Positions 34,360 through 42,664 of a stretch of 64,000 nt of DNA are shown here, piece by piece. Positions within the stretch are counted from its first letter, which is position 1; each line of letters begins with the position of its first letter. The position numbers were made by a program, and so were the translations under genes. Under the pieces are notes generated by a model. That model saw only the letters and a program-made list of their open reading frames with translations. It ran no database searches and was not told the origin of the DNA. The stretch is taken from contig NZ_JALHQD010000003.1 of the NCBI RefSeq assembly GCF_022842145.1, forward strand, positions 124,001 through 188,000, in the 5' to 3' direction. Source of the stretch: Tabrizicola sp. Lineage in GTDB: Bacteria; Pseudomonadota; Alphaproteobacteria; Rhodobacterales; Rhodobacteraceae.

Positions 34360-34389
34360 TTCGGTTCCGTTCGATTACGGTAGGGTTCG
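34360..34389 (+). promoter_or_regulatory. Candidate DeoR operator upstream of deoR-type gene
   Basis: TTCG cores at 34360-34363, 34370-34373 (10 bp apart) and 34386-34389, within the 67-bp gap before the regulator. The same 10-bp phasing is seen at the two divergent promoters, so autoregulation is likely. Confidence 0.45.
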
Positions 34390-34414
34390 TTCACCTTCAC
34401 TTCGGGGACCTCAT

Positions 34415-35224
34415 TTGCTGAAACAGAAAATCGAGGCTGCCCGACAGGACCCGGTGACAGGCCTTCTGTCCGAGCCGCGCAGACGGCGGATTCTGGATTG
34501 GATTCAAGAGGAAGGCAGCGCCCGCGTGCGTGACCTTGCGGTGGCATTCCAGGTGTCCGAGGCCACGATCCGGCAGGACCTTGAACGGTTGGAAACCGAA
34601 GGCCAAATCACCCGCGAACATGGCGGGGCCTTCCTGAACACGGTGCCGGCGCAGGTCGGCACGATGACGCTGCACCACCAGGACAACATGGAAGAGAAGC
34701 GCCGGATCGGGGCGATGGCGGCGGACCTGGTAAAGGACGGCGAGACGATCATTCTGGATGCGGGCACGACGACGACGGAAATCGCGCTGCGGCTGGTGTC
34801 GCGCAAGAACCTTACGGTGATCACCAACGCACTGAACATCGCGATCATCCTGGGCGCGGTTCCGGGGAATGCGGTCCATATGCCGGGGGGCCAGTTCAAG
34901 GCTCCGACCTTGTCGCTGTCCGGCGACAAATCGGTGGAATACTTCCGCAACATCTTTGCGGGAAAGCTGTTCCTGGCCACGGCAGGGGTCGCGCTGGATG
35001 CCGGGCTGACCTATCCGTCCTTCGCCGACCTTCAGCTGAAGGAGGCGATGATCAAGGCGGCGTCGCGCGTCTACCTGGTTGCCGACAGCACCAAGATCAA
35101 CAAGTCCAGCTTCACCCGTCTGGGATCGCTGGAAATGATCCACTCCTTCGTCACCGACAGCGGGATTTCCGAGGCGGATGCGAATGCTTTCCGCGCGCGC
35201 GGGATCGAGATGCTGATCGCCTGA
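34415..35224 (+). CDS. DeoR-family transcriptional regulator
   Basis: 269 residues from TTG 34415; no ATG is nearby and GGGGA lies upstream. The N-terminal winged helix 'RRRRILDWIQEEGSARVRDL' with recognition region 'VSEATIRQDLERLE' is at about 20-60. The sugar-phosphate sensor domain has 'ILDAGTTTTEIALRL', 'ITNALNIAI' and 'YLVADSTKINKSSF'. Such regulators respond to a phosphorylated sugar, here perhaps apulose 4-phosphate. It ends the importer operon and probably controls both divergent arms through the phased TTTCG repeats. Confidence 0.9.
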   Translation: MLKQKIEAARQDPVTGLLSEPRRRRILDWIQEEGSARVRDLAVAFQVSEATIRQDLERLETEGQITREHGGAFLNTVPAQVGTMTLHHQDNMEEKRRIGAMAADLVKDGETIILDAGTTTTEIALRLVSRKNLTVITNALNIAIILGAVPGNAVHMPGGQFKAPTLSLSGDKSVEYFRNIFAGKLFLATAGVALDAGLTYPSFADLQLKEAMIKAASRVYLVADSTKINKSSFTRLGSLEMIHSFVTDSGISEADANAFRARGIEMLIA

Positions 35225-35275
35225 AGGTGCTCTTCGCGGGCCGCTCGTCGATGACTGCGTCACTCCTCGCTGTGG

Positions 35276-36793
35276 TCAGAGCCCACCGACCGCCGAAGAA
35301 AGCCGGAAGCTGATTGCTTCGGCGATGTGCGGTTTGCGGACCGCAGCGCTTTCATCAAGATCGGCGATGGTGCGGGCTACGCGCAGGACGCGGTGATAGC
35401 CGCGGGCGGACAGCCCCATCCGCTCGGCCACGCGGGAGATGAGCGCCTTGCCCTCCGCGTCGGGGGCGGCGTGCTCTTCAAGAGCTGAGCCTTCCAGATC
35501 CGCGTTGACGCGAAGCCCGGGCGCCTCGGTGAAGCGGGCGGTCTGGCGGTCGCGGGCGGCGGCGACGCGTGCGGCGATGGTGGCAGAGCTTTCGCCCGAT
35601 GCCGGCAAGTCCAGGTCGGCAAAAGCGACGGGGGGCACCTCGACCCGCAGGTCGAAGCGGTCGATCAGAGGGCCGGAAATGCGGCCCAGATAATCCTCGC
35701 CACAGATCGGCGCGCGGCCGCAGGCGCGGTTCGGGTCTGACAGGTAGCCGCATTTGCAGGGGTTCGCGGCGGCGATCAGGAGGAACCGGCAGGGGTAGCG
35801 GATATGGGCGTTGGCGCGGGCGACCATGACGGTCCCGGTCTCGATCGGCTGGCGGAGCGTGTCTAGGACGGTGCGGGGAAATTCGGGAAACTCGTCCAGA
35901 AAGAGGACGCCGTTGTGGGCGAGGGAAATCTCGCCCGGTTTCGCGCCGCGCCCGCCGCCGACGATCGCGGCCATCGATGCGGTATGGTGCGGCTCGCGGA
36001 ACGGGCGGTCACGCGAGATGCCGCCTTCGGTCAAGAGGCCCGCAAGCGAATGGATCATCGAGGTTTCCAGCGCCTCGGGCGCGGAGAGCGGAGGCAGGAT
36101 GCCGGGCAGACGGGCCGCCAGCATGGATTTCCCGGAGCCGGGGGTCCCGACCATGAAGAGATGATGCCGCCCGGCGGCGGCGATTTCGAGCGCCCGCTTG
36201 GCGCGCTCCTGGCCCTTCACTTCGCGGAAGTCGCGGGGGCTTGCGGTGCGCGTGACCTCGCCGGCTTCGGCAGGCACGAGGGGGGTACGACCAGTGTAAT
36301 GGTGGAGCACCTCTTCGAGCGAAGCGGCGGCAAGAACCTGCGTCGCACCGACCCAGGCGGCTTCGGCCCCGCAGGCCTTGGGACAAAGAAGGGCGCGGTC
36401 CTCCACTGCGGCGGCCATCGCTGCCGGCAGCGCCCCGGCGACCGGGACAAGGCGGCCGTCGAGCGAAAGTTCCCCCAAGGCGACGGTGCCCTCGACGTCC
36501 TCGCGCGGGATGATTTCCAGCGCCGCAAGAAGCGCGACGGCGATGGGGAGATCGAAGTGCGAACCCTCCTTGGGCAGGTCGGCGGGCGAAAGATTGACGG
36601 TAATCCGCTTGGCCGGCAGCGCGATCGACAGGGCCTGCAGGGCGGCACGGACACGTTCCTTCGCCTCGGTCACCGCCTTGTCGGGCAGGCCCACGAGGGT
36701 GAAGGAAGGCGAGCCCGGGGAGACAGCGCATTGCACCTCGACCAGCCGGGCGTCGACCCCTTCGAAGGCGACGGTATAGGCGCGGGCAGTCAT
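35276..36793 (-). CDS. comM: ComM/YifB family Mg-chelatase-like AAA ATPase
   Basis: 505 residues. The N-terminal Lon-protease-like fold ('VEVQCAVSPGSPSFTLVGLPDKAVTEAKERV', seen at about 18-48) is followed by the AAA domain with Walker A GTPGSGKSM (about 216-224), 'GVLFLDEFPEF' Walker B, and a Cys4 zinc insertion 'NPCKCGYLSDPNRACGRAPIC' (about 342 on). ComM is a hexameric helicase that promotes branch migration during natural transformation. ATG 36793. No competence genes adjoin it here. Confidence 0.95.
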   Translation of the reverse strand: MTARAYTVAFEGVDARLVEVQCAVSPGSPSFTLVGLPDKAVTEAKERVRAALQALSIALPAKRITVNLSPADLPKEGSHFDLPIAVALLAALEIIPREDVEGTVALGELSLDGRLVPVAGALPAAMAAAVEDRALLCPKACGAEAAWVGATQVLAAASLEEVLHHYTGRTPLVPAEAGEVTRTASPRDFREVKGQERAKRALEIAAAGRHHLFMVGTPGSGKSMLAARLPGILPPLSAPEALETSMIHSLAGLLTEGGISRDRPFREPHHTASMAAIVGGGRGAKPGEISLAHNGVLFLDEFPEFPRTVLDTLRQPIETGTVMVARANAHIRYPCRFLLIAAANPCKCGYLSDPNRACGRAPICGEDYLGRISGPLIDRFDLRVEVPPVAFADLDLPASGESSATIAARVAAARDRQTARFTEAPGLRVNADLEGSALEEHAAPDAEGKALISRVAERMGLSARGYHRVLRVARTIADLDESAAVRKPHIAEAISFRLSSAVGGL

Positions 36794-36825
36794 GCGGCGC
36801 GCCGGTGGGTGGGGGCGGTTCTTGC

Positions 36826-36968
36826 AAGGAGCGCGTGCCGCGCAAGGCTTTTATCTCGCCTCTGCGCGCGAAGGGCGCACAGAGGCTCGGCCGCGACAGG
36901 GTTTGCGCGACCCGATGGCGCTAACCCTGTCGCGCCTCCGGCGGGGATACTTGGGCAAAAGTGAAAGG
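36826..36968 (+). repeat. Dispersed composite repeat, copy C (long form)
   Basis: It contains GGAGCGCG, CGCAAGGCTTTTATCTCGCC, a hairpin CCTCTGCGCGC-GAAG-GGCGCACAGAGG, then GCCTCCGGCGGG and the 25-bp box at 36944-36968 (one variant: GGGATACTTG). It lies between comM and the GST gene, pointing opposite to both. Confidence 0.75.
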
Positions 36969-37063
36969 CCTGGGCCCTCGTCCCGGCTAAGTTTTGTATC
37001 CCGCGACTTTCCTGCATTCCGCCCCACCCGATTCACCTTGGTTAACGGGTAGGGTGAAATGGT

Positions 37064-37936
37064 TTACGAGTGGTAAAGGGCCATGAACTTCGGCCAGGCT
37101 TCGGCATCGGCGATGGTCTTGTCGCGGCAGAAGGCGTTGCAGAAACCGTAGCGGCGACCATAGAGCTCCAGCGCATGGGTGACCGGCTTGCCGGAATAGG
37201 GGCAAGTCGCGTTCACCGTATCGGAACAGTCGGCAGCCCTGGCCGGCAGAGGGACCGGGCCCGGCCAGTCGCGGCGCGGATAGTCGCGGCGGTAGAACTC
37301 CTGATCCGCGCCATCGACCAGGCCCATCGCGCGCCAGCGGCGAAAGCTGGGATGCGCGAGGTGGGCGTTTACATAGACCGTCGCGCTGGCATCGACGGGC
37401 AGGTTGTAGGTGGCGATCCGGGTGGCGACGGGGGCGAAGAAGGCATCCGCGGCGGAATAGGCACCGCAGAGCCAGGGCGTGGTGGATTTCGTCGTCTCGC
37501 GCGCCCAGGACCACAGGGTTTCCAGGCGGCGGAGGTCGGCCAGCACTTCGGGCGGCGGCTGGCAATCGGTGTAGCTGACGCGCAGGTTCATCGGGCAGTA
37601 GGACCGCAGCGCGGTGAAGCCCGCGTGCATCTCGGCGGCCAGGACCCGGGCGGTGGCGCGGGCATGGGGGTCGGCGGGCCAGATCCCGGCCTCCGGGTGG
37701 CGGGTGGCCAGTTCCTCGGCGATGGCAATGGTCTCGGGGATGACGGACCCATCAGGCGTGCGCATCGTCGGAGCGGTCTTCGCCGGAAAGAAGTCGCGCA
37801 GGACGGTGGCAAGTTCATCGGTATAGAGCCGGGCCGAGAGGGTGCGCACGGGGATGTCGAACGCATCGAAAAGCAGCCAGCCGCGCAAGGACCAGCTGGA
37901 ATAGGCCCGGTCGCCGATCACGAGATCATAGGTCAT
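37064..37936 (-). CDS. Glutathione S-transferase with C-terminal YHS/TRASH-like zinc module
   Basis: 290 residues. Residues about 1-215 are a GST: thioredoxin-fold 'DLVIGDRAYSSWSLRGWLLFDAF', the glutathione cis-Pro/Ser region 'DGSVIPETIAIAEELA' and an all-alpha C domain. Residues about 240-285 add 'CPYSGKPVTHALELYGRRYG' and 'FCNAFCRDK', the Cys-x2-S-G/F-C-x3-C pattern of YHS/TRASH metal sites. Normal GSTs are about 200-230 residues, so this is a fusion. It may detoxify a metabolite or handle metal; the role is unknown. Start ATG 37936; it is followed by a repeat rather than a terminator. Confidence 0.85.
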   Translation of the reverse strand: MTYDLVIGDRAYSSWSLRGWLLFDAFDIPVRTLSARLYTDELATVLRDFFPAKTAPTMRTPDGSVIPETIAIAEELATRHPEAGIWPADPHARATARVLAAEMHAGFTALRSYCPMNLRVSYTDCQPPPEVLADLRRLETLWSWARETTKSTTPWLCGAYSAADAFFAPVATRIATYNLPVDASATVYVNAHLAHPSFRRWRAMGLVDGADQEFYRRDYPRRDWPGPVPLPARAADCSDTVNATCPYSGKPVTHALELYGRRYGFCNAFCRDKTIADAEAWPKFMALYHS

Positions 37937-38008
37937 GGAGGGTGTCCTTTTTCCCCAATGAAGCGCAGGCCGACGGGAAAGGGAAACGCTGATTTGTGCG
38001 GGGGGGCA

Positions 38009-38572
38009 TCACGGACGGTGATTGACCGAATGGACTGTCGGCGGGGCGATGGTCAGGCAGGTGACCGAAAGATTGTCGATCTTGTGCGCAAAGACCTCGG
38101 GGGCGGTCATGCGGCCGGCGCGTTGCACGGCAGCGAGGATCGGGCCGAAATGGGCCACGACGATCAGGTCGGCGCTGTGACCGTCCAGGCGGTCCAGCGC
38201 GGCCCAGCTGCGCGCGGTCAGGTCGTTCCAGCTTTCCCCCTCGGGCGGGCGGACGTCGCCGGGCGTTTCCCAGAAGGCGCGGATCAGGTCGGGTGTTTCC
38301 GCCTCGACCTCGGCAAAGCCGCGGCTTTCCCACTGGCCGAAGTGGATCTCGCGCAATCCCGGATCATGGGGCAGGCGGGGACGCGGGCCAAGGGCATCCG
38401 CAGTGGCGATGGCGCGGGAGAGATCCGAGGAGATCACCGGGGCATCGGCTGGAAGGTGGTCGGAAAGCCGGGCCAGTGCGGCATGGTCCGACAGGTCTGC
38501 GGGCAGATCGGTCCAGCCGATCATCGCTTTCGCATGGGTGGGGCCGTGGCGGACAAGCCAGAAGCGGGTCAT
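38009..38572 (-). CDS. Histidine phosphatase superfamily protein, probable CobC-type
   Basis: 187 residues. The RHG catalytic motif is 'LVRHGPTHAK' (residues 6-15), with 'SDLSRAIATADAL', 'REIHFGQWESRGF' and 'VVAHFGPILAA' completing the phosphoglycerate-mutase-like set. The neighbour upstream is cobU; with 'FGQWE' this favours alpha-ribazole-5'-phosphate phosphatase in cobalamin nucleotide-loop assembly. A generic phosphatase is possible. It is separated from cobU by a palindromic repeat. Confidence 0.8.
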   Translation of the reverse strand: MTRFWLVRHGPTHAKAMIGWTDLPADLSDHAALARLSDHLPADAPVISSDLSRAIATADALGPRPRLPHDPGLREIHFGQWESRGFAEVEAETPDLIRAFWETPGDVRPPEGESWNDLTARSWAALDRLDGHSADLIVVAHFGPILAAVQRAGRMTAPEVFAHKIDNLSVTCLTIAPPTVHSVNHRP

Positions 38573-38601
38573 GAAGATCTCGGAGTCAGGAAAGTTGCGG
38601 G

Positions 38602-38626
38602 CGTAGGGTGGGCAATCCTGCCCACC
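38602..38626. repeat. Palindromic GTAGGGTGGGC repeat, copy 2
   Basis: CGTAGGGTGGGC-AATCCT-GCCCACC lies between the phosphatase and cobU genes, overlapping neither. It belongs to the six-copy family described at 6411. Confidence 0.7.
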
Positions 38627-38631
38627 TTGTG

Positions 38632-39162
38632 TCAGGGGAGCGTGCCCTTCAGCACCAAGGGCAGGCCCGCGATCACGGTGACCACGAGGTCTGCGGCGGT
38701 TGCAACCCGCCGGTTCAGGCGGCCTTGTTCATCGCGGAAGCGCCGGGCCAGCGCATTCTCGGGAACAATGCCCCAGCCTGTCTCGTTGGTAACCACGACG
38801 ACGGGTGCCTTGCAACTGGCAAGCGCGAGGATCAGCCCATCGGCCTCGGTCGCAAGGTCGTGGTCGGCAAGCAAGTGGTTCGTCAGCCAAAGCGTGGCGC
38901 AATCGACAAGGACGGCTTCGTCGGGCCTGGCCTCGGCCAGGGCGGCGGGAAGATCGAGGGGCGCTTCGACCGTGGTCCAGGCGGCGCCCCGGTCCTGACG
39001 GTGCTGGGCAATGCGCTCGCGCATCTCGTCGTCCCAGGCCTCGGCGGTGGCGATGTAGCGGCGGGGGCGGCTGGTGGCAGTAATCAGGCGCTCGGCAAAG
39101 GAGGATTTCCCCGACCGGGCGCCGCCGATGACAAGAGTAAGGGGCGGAAGTGATCCGGTCAC
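38632..39162 (-). CDS. cobU: Bifunctional adenosylcobinamide kinase/guanylyltransferase
   Basis: 176 residues from GTG 39162, with GAGG upstream. P-loop 'LVIGGARSGKSSFAERL' (about 10-26), 'YIATAEAWDDEMRERIAQHRQDR' with the guanylylated His, 'LVDCATLWLTN' and 'VVVTNETGWGIVPENALARRFRDEQGRLNRRVA' over the C-terminal third are all diagnostic (CobU/CobP). It activates cobinamide in adenosylcobalamin synthesis. A longer ATG at 39210 would add a basic tail and overlap the promoter of rpoH. It is divergent from rpoH. No cobalamin riboswitch was recognised. Confidence 0.95.
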   Translation of the reverse strand: MTGSLPPLTLVIGGARSGKSSFAERLITATSRPRRYIATAEAWDDEMRERIAQHRQDRGAAWTTVEAPLDLPAALAEARPDEAVLVDCATLWLTNHLLADHDLATEADGLILALASCKAPVVVVTNETGWGIVPENALARRFRDEQGRLNRRVATAADLVVTVIAGLPLVLKGTLP

Positions 39163-39177
39163 GGAATTGCCTCGTAG
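39151..39177 (+). promoter_or_regulatory. ECF sigma-E (RpoE/ChrR-type) promoter for rpoH
   Basis: TGATCC (39151-39156), 16 nt, then CGTAG (39173-39177). The published Rhodobacter RpoE consensus is TGATCC with about 15-16 nt to CGTA, so both elements and spacing agree. It starts inside the first codons of divergent cobU and would give a leader of about 40-45 nt before the rpoH ATG. Confidence 0.72.
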
Positions 39178-39228
39178 AAGTTTCAAGAACAGGCGGAACC
39201 GCCGCGGCACGACAATCTGGAGGTGGTC

Positions 39229-40107
39229 ATGGCACTAGACGGATATAGCGATCACGGCGTGTCGCGCCAAGCGATGAAGGCCGAACTTCTGGACGCGGAG
39301 ACCGAGCTGCGTCTGGCCCGCGCCTGGCGCGACCATCGGGATGAGCGGGCGCTGCACCGGCTGATCACCGCCTACATGCGGTTGGCGATCAGCATGGCGT
39401 CGAAATTCCGCCGCTATGGCGCTCCGATGAACGATCTGATCCAGGAAGCTTCGCTGGGCCTGATGAAGGCGGCCGACAAATTCGACCCCGAACGCGGCGT
39501 GCGGTTTTCGACCTATGCGGTCTGGTGGATCAAGGCGTCGATCCAGGATTACGTGATGCGCAACTGGTCGATGGTGCGGACGGGTTCGACCTCCAGCCAG
39601 AAGGCGCTGTTCTTCAATCTGCGCCGGGTGCAGGCCAAGCTGGAGCGCGAGGCATCCCAGCGCGGCGAGGTGCTGGATCAGCACCAGCTGCGCCAGATGG
39701 TAGCGGCTGAAGTCGGCGTGCCGGTCCACGACGTCGAGATGATGGAGGGTCGGCTTTCGGGCAGCGACTATTCGCTGAACGCGACCCAGTCCTCGGACGA
39801 GGATGGCCGGGAATGGATCGACGCGCTTGAGGATGATGGCGTGCAGGCCGCCGAAGCGGTCGAGGGCGCCCATGACGGCGCGCGGTTGCGGGACTGGCTG
39901 GTCAAGGCCATGCAGGGCCTGAACCCCCGCGAGCGCTACATCGTCGCGGAACGGAAGCTGAAGGACGAGGGCCGGACGCTGGAGAGCCTGGGCGAAGAGC
40001 TGGGTCTGTCGAAGGAACGTGTGCGCCAGCTGGAAGCTGCGGCCTTCGCCAAGATGCGCAAAAGCCTGGAAGGCCAGTCCCACGAGGTGCGGCACTTTCT
40101 GGTTTAG
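39229..40107 (+). CDS. rpoH: RNA polymerase sigma factor RpoH, probably RpoH-II type
   Basis: 292 residues from ATG 39229, with GGAGG five bases upstream (a GTG at 39223 lies inside that site). Sigma region 2 has 'RLITAYMRLAISMASKFRRYG' and 'DLIQEASLGLMKAADKFDPERGVRFSTYAVWWIKASIQDYV' across about 45-95. The RpoH box appears as 'SQKALFFNLRR'. Region 4 contains 'ESLGEELGLSKERVRQLEAAAFAKM'. The 'SSQKALFFNLRR' variant and the RpoE-type promoter upstream suggest the second RpoH of Rhodobacteraceae, which acts in photo-oxidative and heat stress. The paralogue assignment is inferred. Confidence 0.93.
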   Translation: MALDGYSDHGVSRQAMKAELLDAETELRLARAWRDHRDERALHRLITAYMRLAISMASKFRRYGAPMNDLIQEASLGLMKAADKFDPERGVRFSTYAVWWIKASIQDYVMRNWSMVRTGSTSSQKALFFNLRRVQAKLEREASQRGEVLDQHQLRQMVAAEVGVPVHDVEMMEGRLSGSDYSLNATQSSDEDGREWIDALEDDGVQAAEAVEGAHDGARLRDWLVKAMQGLNPRERYIVAERKLKDEGRTLESLGEELGLSKERVRQLEAAAFAKMRKSLEGQSHEVRHFLV

Positions 40108-40186
40108 GTCGATGCAGTTTTCAACCGTCCCGGCTTGACCGAAGCTCCCGACTGGTGGGACCATCGGATCAAGAACGGGGACTACG

Positions 40187-40888
40187 ATGCAAGTCACCAG
40201 ACCGCCCAAGCTTACTCCAGACCATATCGCCCGCGTCCATCGCGCTATCGTGGATGCCGGTCCCGCCCCGGGTGTGGAGCAGCAGACCGATGCCGATTAT
40301 GCCGATTGGGTCGCGCGGATCTTGCGCGACCATCCCGCCTTGGGCCGACCGATCCAGCTTTTTGCCTATGGCTCGTTGATCTGGAAACCCGAGCTGGAGC
40401 ATCGCGCCGAGCGGCCCGCCGTGGCGCGGGGCTGGCACCGGGCCTTCTGTCTGCGCACACACCGCTTTCGGGGCACTCCCGACCGGCCCGGCTTGATGAT
40501 GGCGCTGGACCGGGGCGGGCAATGCCGGGGCGTGATCTACGAACTGCCGCCCGAGGACCCCGCGACGCAGCTGGACCGGCTGTTCCGGCGCGAGTTCACC
40601 GTGAAGCCGATAAACTCGATGCCGCGCTGGCTGACAGTGCAGACGCCGGATGGTCCGTTGCAGGCGCTGGGCTTCGTGATGAACCGCGCCTCGCCCTACT
40701 ACGCCCGTCGCCTGCCCCCCGAGGAGGTGGCCCGGACGCTGGCCCGCGCCTGCGGCCATTGGGGGACCGGGGCGGAGTATCTTCTGAACACGGTCACGCA
40801 ACTGGACGCACGTGGCATCCGCGACGCGGGCCTGTGGCGGCTGCAGGCGCTGGTGGCCGAGGAGATCGACCGGATGGCTGCACCTTGA
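40187..40888 (+). CDS. chaC: Glutathione-specific gamma-glutamylcyclotransferase, ChaC family
   Basis: 233 residues. The substrate loop 'LFAYGSLIWKPELEH' (about 58-72) and the C-terminal 'YYARRLPPEEVARTLARACGHWGTGAEYLLNTV' region are typical of ChaC. It degrades glutathione to 5-oxoproline and Cys-Gly. The N-terminal about 50 residues are an extension. The start at ATG 40187 has GGGGA nearby. Its position after rpoH could link glutathione turnover to oxidative stress, though no shared promoter is evident. Confidence 0.92.
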   Translation: MQVTRPPKLTPDHIARVHRAIVDAGPAPGVEQQTDADYADWVARILRDHPALGRPIQLFAYGSLIWKPELEHRAERPAVARGWHRAFCLRTHRFRGTPDRPGLMMALDRGGQCRGVIYELPPEDPATQLDRLFRREFTVKPINSMPRWLTVQTPDGPLQALGFVMNRASPYYARRLPPEEVARTLARACGHWGTGAEYLLNTVTQLDARGIRDAGLWRLQALVAEEIDRMAAP

Positions 40889-40943
40889 GTTTGCCGGGGT
40901 CCACCCCTACACCTTGAGGCAGGCCTTGAAGGGGAACCTGCCG

Positions 40944-42137
40944 ATGTTGGCTGGCAAGCGGATACTTCTGATCATCGGCGGCGGGATCGCGGCCTACAAG
41001 GCGCTGGAGCTGATCCGGCTGATCCAGAAGGCGGGCGGCTCGGTCACGCCGGTGCTGACCCGCGCAGGGTCCGAGTTCGTGACGCCGCTGTCGGTGGGGG
41101 CGCTGGCGAAGTCGAAGGTGCACGAAGCGCTGTTCGACCTGACCTCCGAGGCCGAGATGGGGCATATCGAGCTTAGCCGTTCGGCTGACCTCCTGGTGGT
41201 GGCCCCCGCGACGGCGGACCTGATGGCGAAGATGGCATCGGGGCGGGCGGACGATCTGGCCTCGACCCTGCTTCTGGCGACGGACAAGCGGGTGCTGGTG
41301 GCCCCGGCGATGAATGTGCGGATGTGGCAGCATCCGGCGACGCAGCGGAACCTTGGCGTCCTGCGGTCGGATGGGGTGCTGATGGTTGGCCCCGACGAAG
41401 GCGAGATGGCCTGCGGCGAGTATGGGCCGGGGCGGATGGCGGAACCGGCGGTCATCGTTCAGGCGATTTCGCAGGCGCTTGGCGGGGGACCTTTGGCGGG
41501 AAAGCATGTGATCGTCACCTCGGGCCCGACACATGAACCCATCGACCCGGTGCGATATATCGCCAACCGCTCGTCGGGCGCGCAGGGCGCGGCGCTGGCG
41601 GCGGCGCTTCGGGACCTTGGCGCGCAGGTGACTTTCGTCACGGGGCCGGCAGTGGTGCCGCCTCCTGCCGGGGTCGAGATCGTCCGGGTGGAAACCGCGC
41701 GGGAAATGGCGGTCGCCGTCGAAGCGGCGCTGCCCGCCGATGCGGCGGTGATGGCAGCGGCGGTGGCGGATTGGCGGGTGGCAAATGCCTCGGGTCAGAA
41801 GCTGAAGAAGGACGGCTCGGGCAAGGCCCCCGCGCTGGAGTTCGCCGAGAACCCGGACATTCTGGCGGCGGTCTCGAAGGGCGCAAGGCGGCCGCGGCTG
41901 GTCGTGGGTTTTGCGGCCGAGACGGTGGATGTGGTGGCCCACGCCACCGCCAAGCGGGCCCGCAAGGGCTGCGACTGGATCGTCGCCAACGACGTCTCGC
42001 CCGCAACGGGCATCATGGGAGGGTCGGAGAACGCGGTCACGCTGATCTCGGACACAGGGGCCGAGACCTGGCCCCGGATGGGCAAGGACGAGGTCGCGCG
42101 GAAGCTGGCGGCGCGGATTGCCGAGGCGCTGCGCTAG
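40944..42137 (+). CDS. coaBC: Bifunctional phosphopantothenoylcysteine decarboxylase/synthetase
   Basis: 397 residues from ATG 40944, with AAGGGGAA upstream. The CoaC flavoprotein is at about 1-180: '[19 protein letters not shown]', '[21 protein letters not shown]' with the active-site His, 'APAMNVRMW', and the Cys-containing flap '[13 protein letters not shown]'. The CoaB synthetase is at about 187-397: '[24 protein letters not shown]', spread over residues 190-213, then 'AAAVADWRV' and 'IVANDVS'. It carries out two steps of coenzyme A synthesis. dut follows after a short repeat. Confidence 0.96.
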   Translation: MLAGKRILLIIGGGIAAYKALELIRLIQKAGGSVTPVLTRAGSEFVTPLSVGALAKSKVHEALFDLTSEAEMGHIELSRSADLLVVAPATADLMAKMASGRADDLASTLLLATDKRVLVAPAMNVRMWQHPATQRNLGVLRSDGVLMVGPDEGEMACGEYGPGRMAEPAVIVQAISQALGGGPLAGKHVIVTSGPTHEPIDPVRYIANRSSGAQGAALAAALRDLGAQVTFVTGPAVVPPPAGVEIVRVETAREMAVAVEAALPADAAVMAAAVADWRVANASGQKLKKDGSGKAPALEFAENPDILAAVSKGARRPRLVVGFAAETVDVVAHATAKRARKGCDWIVANDVSPATGIMGGSENAVTLISDTGAETWPRMGKDEVARKLAARIAEALR

Positions 42138-42161
42138 GGGCTTCGTGCGGAGCCTCCGGCT

Positions 42162-42186
42162 GGGATATTTGGACAAAGATGAAAGG
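42162..42186 (+). repeat. Dispersed 25-bp box repeat, copy D (short form)
   Basis: GGGATATTTG-GACA-AA-GATGAAAGG sits between coaBC and dut. Its own ATG (42179) is in frame with dut, and the GAAAGGCGGGG that begins at its end precedes the better dut start at 42194. Confidence 0.75.
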
Positions 42187-42193
42187 CGGGGCG

Positions 42194-42664
42194 ATGGGAC
42201 CGGTGGTGCAGGTGCTGTGGGAGGATTGGGCCGACCGGAGCCTGCCCTTGCCCGCCTATCAGACGGCGGGCGCGGCAGGGGCGGACCTCTGCGCGAACTT
42301 CCCCGAGGCTGGGCGCGAGGCGGGGTTGACGCTGGCACCGATGGGGCGGGCGATCTGCCCCACGGGCGTGCGCGTCGCGATCCCGGAGGGCTATGAGATG
42401 CAGGTCCGCCCCCGGTCCGGGCTGGCGTCGAAGCATGGGATCACGCTTCCCAATACGCCGGGCACCATCGACAGTGATTACCGGGGGCCGCTCGGGGTGT
42501 CCCTGATCAACCTGGGGACCGAGCCATATACGGTGCGGCACGGGGACCGGGTGGCTCAGGTGGTCGTCGCGCCGGTGGTGCAGGTTGGGTTCGCGGTGGT
42601 GGACGCGCTGGACGAGACAGAGCGGGGCGCGGGCGGGTTCGGGTCGACCGGGTTGCGCTCGTGA
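42194..42664 (+). CDS. dut: dUTP pyrophosphatase
   Basis: 156 residues from ATG 42194, with AAGGCGGGG upstream. The five dUTPase motifs are visible: '[11 protein letters not shown]', '[13 protein letters not shown]', '[12 protein letters not shown]', '[13 protein letters not shown]' and the C-terminal '[11 protein letters not shown]' arm. The trimer hydrolyses dUTP to dUMP. An in-frame ATG at 42179 inside the upstream repeat would add five residues. It overlaps the next gene by GTGA. Confidence 0.96.
   Translation: MGPVVQVLWEDWADRSLPLPAYQTAGAAGADLCANFPEAGREAGLTLAPMGRAICPTGVRVAIPEGYEMQVRPRSGLASKHGITLPNTPGTIDSDYRGPLGVSLINLGTEPYTVRHGDRVAQVVVAPVVQVGFAVVDALDETERGAGGFGSTGLRS

Noticed and set aside
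38632-39228. Cobalamin riboswitch near cobU
   Set aside because: The leader of cobU is short and divergent with rpoH; I could not find a B12-box-like segment or the required stems.
42179-42664. dut start at the ATG inside the repeat
   Set aside because: The downstream ATG 42194 has a better ribosome site (AAGGCGGGG) and matches usual dUTPase length; the longer start stays possible.
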